From: Candidatus Accumulibacter phosphatis
GTDB taxonomy: Bacteria; Pseudomonadota; Gammaproteobacteria; Burkholderiales; Rhodocyclaceae
Direction: 5' to 3'
DNA length: 56,268 nt
NCBI RefSeq assembly: GCF_012939955.1
Contig: NZ_SPMY01000052.1
Coordinates: forward strand, 5,353-61,620
In this document: positions 51,412 to 56,268 of the stretch, in pieces
How the letters are laid out: each line of letters opens with the position of its first letter
Position numbering within the stretch: position 1 is the stretch's first letter
Translations under genes and position numbers: made by a program
The notes under the pieces: model-generated
What the model was told of the DNA's origin: nothing
The model's input: the letters and a program-made list of their open reading frames with translations, nothing else
Database searches by the model: none

Positions 51412-52665
51412 TCAGAAGTTATCCCGCAGAAAACCGCGCCGCCGCAAGAATTCGCGCACCACGGCGTAGGCCGATGCGCTGATCTGCCAGCGACCATCGG
51501 CCAGGGCGATGACGCCCTGGGTCTGCAACTGCAGCACGCTGGACGCGATGCGGTGCTCGGGTTGTGGCAGCAACTCGGGCAGTAGTGTTGCCGGCAAGCC
51601 GTTGTGCAACAGCAGCGCGTGCAGGATGAAAGCCAGGCCTTCGCCTTTTTCGGCCGGCAGGACGGGTTCTTGGCGGACAGCGGACACCCAGACAATTTCG
51701 GCGCCCCGATCCGCGCCAGCTTGGGTCTCGCCGGCCTGTTCCGTGCCGTCCTCGCCCTGATCCGGCGTTGCCCTTAGTGACGCCCGCCAGGAGTTCCAGG
51801 CACAGCCGATATTGCCGCGGCTGTAAACGGCAAGCTGATTGACTTCCGGGCTGAGCGCAGTGTTGTTTTCGCCGAGTTCCAGGTGTACTTCGTTGCCCGT
51901 CCTGGCGTTACAGAAGCGCAGGCGATCACGCACCGGGCACGGCATCAACTCGGCGAGAAAGTGCGACAGGCGCTGCCCATCGAAAGCCTGCAGGGTCAGC
52001 GCGCCCGGCTGCGGGAGCGGCCAGACTTCCTGCAAATATGCCCAGGCCCAACTGTCACAAGCAATCACGCCGCGTCCCAGAGCACCACTCGCCGCCCGTT
52101 CAAGGAGGCGCCGAACGAGTCCCAGGCCGTTGGCGTGACGCAGATAGCAATGTTCCAGATTCGCCAGTACCCACAGGCGATCGGTCGCTGGCCAGGCTTC
52201 CAGCCAGCGACCGTCGTCGCCGAGAATCTGCTCGCTGCTGGGCGCCTCGATCCGGAGCGCGTCGTGGCTGGCGGCCCAATGCGCAAGGATTTCCGGGTGG
52301 CCGCAATGCGGCTGCCCGATGACGAACTTGACCGCCGTGTCCGCATTGCTGGCCTGCAGCCAATCGGCCAGTGCCGCGTCCAGCGCTGCCGCCGCGCCGC
52401 GCCAGTCGATCGGCCGTGCCAGATCGTGCAAGCGCGACTGCGACAAGAGGCGCAATTCGTCCTCGGACTTGACCGGCGCCTGTTCGTCCCGTTGGTCGAC
52501 TTCGTCGCGCCGGAAAAGCTGTCTCAGTGATGTCCATTTTTCCAGCGCCGCGCTCGCGCGGGCAGGGCTGGGAACACGATAGTCGGCGAGCTTGACAAAC
52601 TCCCACAGCATCGGCGGCGATTCGCGATCCGGCTCGTGCAAGGGTGGGTTTTGTTCCATGCTCAT
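51412..52665 (-). CDS. unknown protein paired with the MscS-like channel
   Basis: A 417-residue protein without signal peptide or membrane segments. The N-terminus is charged. The middle has VKFVIGQPHCGHPEILAHWA, WPATDRLWVLANLEHCYLRH, GRGVIACDSWAWAYLQ and HLELGENNTALS. These strands recall a P-loop-like ATPase core with a poor Walker A, but no confident family can be named. The C-terminus (IASSVLQLQTQGVIALADGR onward) resembles a winged helix. Start MSMEQNPPL at 52665. It may regulate the channel. Confidence 0.6.
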   Translation of the reverse strand: MSMEQNPPLHEPDRESPPMLWEFVKLADYRVPSPARASAALEKWTSLRQLFRRDEVDQRDEQAPVKSEDELRLLSQSRLHDLARPIDWRGAAAALDAALADWLQASNADTAVKFVIGQPHCGHPEILAHWAASHDALRIEAPSSEQILGDDGRWLEAWPATDRLWVLANLEHCYLRHANGLGLVRRLLERAASGALGRGVIACDSWAWAYLQEVWPLPQPGALTLQAFDGQRLSHFLAELMPCPVRDRLRFCNARTGNEVHLELGENNTALSPEVNQLAVYSRGNIGCAWNSWRASLRATPDQGEDGTEQAGETQAGADRGAEIVWVSAVRQEPVLPAEKGEGLAFILHALLLHNGLPATLLPELLPQPEHRIASSVLQLQTQGVIALADGRWQISASAYAVVREFLRRRGFLRDNF

Positions 52666-53051
52666 GCAGCGATGGTACGCGAATGGACTCGCCACCGCGA
52701 GACCCCTTTGGCACGACGGGGGCAGGTCTTAACATTTGCCCAAGGTACGGGGAAAGACCTGAGCCGGGAAAGTGCGAGTCCGGGTCGGCAATTGATGCTG
52801 CCCTTTGAACTGCTCGCGTCGGATGAGGGGAAACTCTCACGTCCGGCTCCTTGCGGGCTGGGCGCGGGCCAGTTCGCCTGGCGACCATGTGAGCCGAAAA
52901 TACCCGCTGTGATGCAGGGCCAATGGCTCCACTTGGGGGGTAGAATTCTCCTGTCGAATTGCACTTTCTGCTCTGAGCGGGGGCATCTGCCTGACCGCTC
53001 CTGCGAAGAAGCGCAGTTGCGACGCCAATCAAACGCGTGAAGGGGGCGATT
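52666..53051. other. gap with an intron-like hairpin
   Basis: No gene is convincing. It contains a GAAA-capped hairpin at 52818-52847. This stretch separates the minus-strand MscS pair from the plus-strand glucan enzyme and should contain both promoters. Confidence 0.4.
52818..52847 (+). repeat. group II intron-like hairpin remnant
   Basis: GTCGGATGAGGG and CTCTCACGTCCGGC pair around a GAAA tetraloop. This resembles the conserved stem just before the reverse transcriptase ORF in bacterial group II introns. Upstream text with GAAAGACCTGAGCCGGGAAAG also has that flavour. No reverse transcriptase gene or domain V is visible, so it is at most a remnant. Confidence 0.3.
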
Positions 53052-56000
53052 ATGCAGAGTTTCTTTGTCTATACGCAGCGCCGGCGGCCTGGGTTGCACG
53101 TTTGGCGGGTCGGGACCTCCACCAGGTTTTTCTTGTATCCGGTCGTCGCACCTGCAGGGCCGGGATGGGTAGAGTTCCAGTGCGATCTCGAAACATCGAT
53201 CGGCAATCCCGTTCGATTCATGCTGTTCTCCTTCGACGATCGCGGCTCGCCTGAAGATTTCGAGAGCGACGTGTTTCAGCGGGTACTTCCACAGTTGCAC
53301 TCGGGAGGCTTTCACCCCGCCGTTTGGTTCGTGTCCGAAGCGTCGCGGGTGGTCACGAAAGATCCCCGGGGTAAGACTGAGTCCAGCCTGCGGGTGCACT
53401 TGATATCCCAGTCCAGGTATCGACCTGGCGAAATGTACCTTTGGGATTCAGTCCAGGGTGTCAGCCGACGCATCTCCCAATCGGGACTCGATTCCTTGGG
53501 ACCGTACTTTGATTTGAACTTGGCGCCTCACGAAAGCTCCTTTTTCAACTTCAAGTTCATCCGCGCAAATGATGGACAGTTCGTTGACTTCGAGCCGGAT
53601 GCTGCCAACCGGTGGTGGGTCGCGGACGACGGCACCGAGATCTGGACGCATAGCGGTACCCCGGCAATCGCACAGCTGGTGCCAAAGAGCTGCACGCTGA
53701 CACTGCATTGTCGTCAGGAGTTCAACGCTCCTGCGAAGCTGCACCTGTGGGCCGAGAACGGCGATTACGTCACCGAGGTCGATGGCGTCGATGCGAATGG
53801 CTGGACCACGTTTACCAGCCAGATTTTCACGCAACTGCCGTACAGCTGCCAGATTCACAACCCCGGTATCGCTGACGAGTGGGAACACGACGAAGCCAGG
53901 CGTGAGCACATCACCATCACAGACGACAAAGAATACTGGACGCTCGAAGGGGACAAGACCTTGTTTTCGTCCGCTCCCAAAGCCAATGTGCAACTCGACC
54001 TTTCGATTGCGAACTCGGACTTGAGCACATTGCAGGGTTCGCCGCTGGCTCATGTGTGGGTCAATCGGGCGCGCGGGCCGCTCGCCGTCAATGTCCCCGT
54101 CACTGCCAGCGGCGATGTCTCGCTACAGGTCTATCCTGAAGTGACCACGTCGTTCAAGTTCCATGATACTCAAGGTAACTGGGAGCGTTTTCGGCATGCG
54201 ATCCAAGTACATGGCGTTGGTTCACCGGTACACCGATATGTCGTACTCGACCGTCCACCGCTGCTTTCCGCCAAGCCGCCGACCGATCTTGTAAGGGATC
54301 CGCCATTTCGGATCCGCCGTCCCGGCGCCTACGCCGAAGGGGACGAAATGCGCTTTGTAGTGCACACGCCTCACGCAGCCGATGTCAGCCTGATTGGCGA
54401 GTGGACCGACTGGACGACCAACCCTGTTCAAATGCGGATCACTCGCGACGGCACGTACTGGTGGGGCAGCGTTAAGATTGCGGATCTGCTTTCCGGCCTG
54501 GCCTGCGGACAAAGCGATTACCACGGCGTCAAGTACCAGTTCCTGTTTAACCAGGGCGATCGCAGGCAAGACCCGGCGGCGAATTGGGTGGAAACTTCCC
54601 GCATCGATGCGGCGTCACGGCTGGTGAATCACGCACGTTTCGATTGGGGAAGCCAGTCTTGGGAGCGACCCAATCTCGATCATTACGTCATTTATCAGCT
54701 GCACCCGAGCCGCTTCACCAATCGCTTTCAACAGGAAGCACCGTTGCGTCGCGTTGCTCAGGAAATCGCAGACAACGCCGCCTATTTCAAGGAACTGGGT
54801 GTGACGGCGATTCAGCTGCTGCCCGTCAACGAAGTGAGTAGCTCGAATTCCTGGGGTTACGATCCAGCCTATTTTTATGCCGTGGAGAACGGTTATTGCG
54901 GAGCCAATGGTCCCGACGATCTTAAACACTTAGTCCGTACAGCGCACGAACATGGCTTGGCGGTGGTGCTCGACGTCGTGTTCAACCATGCCGGCGGCGA
55001 CAACATTTTGTGGGCCGTGGCGCGAGACAGCTTCTTTGACGGTGACACGCAGTGGGGCGCGCTGGTCAACTTCGACCATCCGCAGTGTCTTCATTTCTTT
55101 GCTCAAAACCTGGTATATCTAGCCAACGAGTTTCGCGTCGATGCCTTCCGGCTGGATCATACCGCGACGATTGTGCACTCTGCCGCTTGGGATGGCTGGA
55201 GCGGGTCGGTGCGGAAGTTGGGTTCCGGCGGCGGTTGGGAATTTCTGCACGGACTCCGGCATGCCGTGCGCACGCAAGTCGGCGGCAACTGTATCCTGAT
55301 GGCCGAGCATTTGCCAAACGAGTGGAGCATGACGAACTACGGCGGGCCGATGGACTCACAGTGGGGCGATGATTTTCATGATCGCTTGATTGACGCTTGT
55401 CGCCGGCAGTTCGGCATGTCCCGTCTAGCAGACGCAATGAGGCTTACCCATACTCAGTGTGACCGCTGGTATAAGATCGTCAATTATCCAGAGAGCCATG
55501 ACGAGGTTGGCAATGTGCCCGATCGAGTGGCGCGCGTGGCGGGTTATGGACAAGGCTGGCGGATGTCGAAAGTCGCGGCGGCAGCGACGCTCCTTTCGCG
55601 TGGCATACCGCTGTATTTCATGGGAGCGGAATCGGGTGAAGACAAGCAGTTCAGCTTCGGTAGCGATGAAAAGCTGGATATCGAGGAATACCTTGCCAAC
55701 GCCGACCGCGGCCGCATCCGCGCTTGGTGGCGAGAGCTTGGCTGCCTGCGTAAAGATCAGTGCATTCAAGGGCCATCCCGCATCGACGTCTGCTTTACGG
55801 AAGAACAGCTGTTGGCCTTTACGCGCGGAGATAATGGGGACTACTTTGTCTTGCTTAACTTCGGCGCTTGGTCAGGCCACAGGAAACTCGCTGAACTCAA
55901 TCTGCCTTGGGGACAGTATCGTGAACTTTGGAATTCGACTTGGCCAGCATTCGCGATTCATGAAGAACACGAGGGCGAGCACAGCAACGGCGGTCGCGAC

Positions 56001-56069
56001 GCTCGCCTGCATGGTGGACACGCCCTGAATATTCCGGCTTACGGTGCAGTGATCTTGCAGAAGACCTGA
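53052..56069 (+). CDS. multidomain GH13 alpha-glucan enzyme
   Basis: A 1005-residue cytoplasmic protein. Residues 1-400 form repeated beta-rich modules (PAKLHLWAENGDY, PLAHVWVNRARGP), likely starch-binding CBMs. A CBM48-like domain (about 425-520, VSLIGEWTDWTTNP) and the GH13 barrel follow. Catalytic regions are VVLDVVFNHAGGD, the nucleophile Asp in VDAFRLDHTA, the acid Glu in ILMAEHLP and the third Asp in NYPESHDEVGN. It resembles branching enzymes or maltooligosyl hydrolases. GGGGG lies six bases before the ATG. No glycogen gene is adjacent. Confidence 0.87.
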   Translation: MQSFFVYTQRRRPGLHVWRVGTSTRFFLYPVVAPAGPGWVEFQCDLETSIGNPVRFMLFSFDDRGSPEDFESDVFQRVLPQLHSGGFHPAVWFVSEASRVVTKDPRGKTESSLRVHLISQSRYRPGEMYLWDSVQGVSRRISQSGLDSLGPYFDLNLAPHESSFFNFKFIRANDGQFVDFEPDAANRWWVADDGTEIWTHSGTPAIAQLVPKSCTLTLHCRQEFNAPAKLHLWAENGDYVTEVDGVDANGWTTFTSQIFTQLPYSCQIHNPGIADEWEHDEARREHITITDDKEYWTLEGDKTLFSSAPKANVQLDLSIANSDLSTLQGSPLAHVWVNRARGPLAVNVPVTASGDVSLQVYPEVTTSFKFHDTQGNWERFRHAIQVHGVGSPVHRYVVLDRPPLLSAKPPTDLVRDPPFRIRRPGAYAEGDEMRFVVHTPHAADVSLIGEWTDWTTNPVQMRITRDGTYWWGSVKIADLLSGLACGQSDYHGVKYQFLFNQGDRRQDPAANWVETSRIDAASRLVNHARFDWGSQSWERPNLDHYVIYQLHPSRFTNRFQQEAPLRRVAQEIADNAAYFKELGVTAIQLLPVNEVSSSNSWGYDPAYFYAVENGYCGANGPDDLKHLVRTAHEHGLAVVLDVVFNHAGGDNILWAVARDSFFDGDTQWGALVNFDHPQCLHFFAQNLVYLANEFRVDAFRLDHTATIVHSAAWDGWSGSVRKLGSGGGWEFLHGLRHAVRTQVGGNCILMAEHLPNEWSMTNYGGPMDSQWGDDFHDRLIDACRRQFGMSRLADAMRLTHTQCDRWYKIVNYPESHDEVGNVPDRVARVAGYGQGWRMSKVAAAATLLSRGIPLYFMGAESGEDKQFSFGSDEKLDIEEYLANADRGRIRAWWRELGCLRKDQCIQGPSRIDVCFTEEQLLAFTRGDNGDYFVLLNFGAWSGHRKLAELNLPWGQYRELWNSTWPAFAIHEEHEGEHSNGGRDARLHGGHALNIPAYGAVILQKT

Positions 56070-56117
56070 AGTGATGTGGGCAAGGTCGACCAAAGGTTGA
56101 GTTTCCGACGAAGGATA

Positions 56118-56168
56118 GCTAACGGTCATGACAATCGAGACACCACAGATCATGAAAGTCATGACCGT
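56118..56168 (+). repeat. 51-bp dispersed palindromic repeat, right copy
   Basis: Inverted relative to the copy at 5-55, 45 of 51 identical. Inner arms GGTCATGAC and GTCATGACC can pair to a hairpin. It lies 49 bases after the GH13 stop and might also act in 3' end formation. Confidence 0.75.
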
Positions 56169-56217
56169 TTTCCCCTCCTTCCCCGACCCTTCTCCCGCGA
56201 GGGGAAAAGGGAGATTC

Positions 56218-56241
56218 GTGAGTCGCTTGCGCGACTTTCAC
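56218..56241. repeat. hairpin between the two right repeat copies
   Basis: GTGAGTCGC and GCGACTTTCAC pair around TTGC with a small bulge. It lies between the 51-bp repeat copies, after a C-rich/G-rich palindrome (56190-56213). Confidence 0.45.
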
Positions 56242-56242
56242 A

Positions 56243-56268
56243 TTAACGGTCATGACACGTGGAGACAC
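56243..56268 (+). repeat. third, truncated copy of the dispersed repeat
   Basis: TTAACGGTCATGACA followed by GGAGACAC matches the first half of the 56118 copy with one indel and a few differences. The window end cuts it off. Confidence 0.6.

Noticed and set aside
56118..56268. CRISPR array from repeated units at the right end
   Set aside because: Only two direct copies, 51 bases or more, with internal palindromes and an inverted copy far away; no regular spacers and no cas genes.

Overview
The window is GC-rich chromosomal DNA from a Gram-negative bacterium. The queG/tsaE/N-acetylmuramoyl-L-alanine amidase neighbourhood, the tRNA-Pro/Arg/His cluster and a Burkholderia-like capsule-lipid gene set suggest a betaproteobacterium, perhaps Rhodocyclales such as Accumulibacter or Dechloromonas relatives. 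That placement is inference from gene order and protein style, not from a marker gene.

Layout. 1-900: a SAM methyltransferase beside a 51-bp palindromic repeat. 1.4-9.4 kb: a complete kdp potassium uptake locus on the minus strand (small ORF, kdpF, A, B, C, D, E) chained by short overlaps. 9.6-13 kb: decayed DNA, a haloacid dehalogenase-like gene and a DUF4258/HTH toxin-antitoxin-like pair. 13-18.5 kb: a DUF808 membrane protein, a class V aminotransferase, an MscS channel, a DUF4062 protein and mazEF. 18.6-32.9 kb: an ABC1-type kinase gene, then a capsule/lipid cluster (KpsS-like, SDR, LTA-synthase-like sulfatase on plus; alpha-oxoamine synthase and a large reducing PKS on minus). This content matches the wcbO-P-Q-T-R part of the Burkholderia pseudomallei capsule locus. 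33.2-38.7 kb: three tRNAs, ETF-ubiquinone oxidoreductase, queG, tsaE, an amiC-type amidase and tRNA-Thr(CGT).

38.64-49.80 kb: an 11.1-kb integrated element bounded by a perfect 53-bp direct repeat of the tRNA-Thr 3' half. It has an integrase, higBA, an AlpA-like regulator, a winged-HTH protein, a DUF1376 protein, a helicase, a P4-type primase, a small terminase subunit and short accessory genes. It has no capsid, tail, portal or large terminase gene. This is the plan of a phage-inducible chromosomal island or satellite and is the strongest candidate here for an undescribed system. A C4-like structured RNA lies at the head of one of its small operons.

49.8-56.3 kb: remnants of a DUF499-type ATPase gene, an MscS-like channel with an unknown partner, a small intron-like hairpin, and a 1005-residue GH13 glucan enzyme. 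Copies of the 51-bp repeat close the window.

Sequence quality. Five genes are broken at homopolymers exactly one base longer than the protein needs (12333, 20264, 28442, 38421, 46744). A sixth, the helicase, has a single extra base at 44438. The shared direction favours consensus insertion errors, with biological slippage as the alternative for the capsule genes. Several apparent pseudogenes may therefore be intact.
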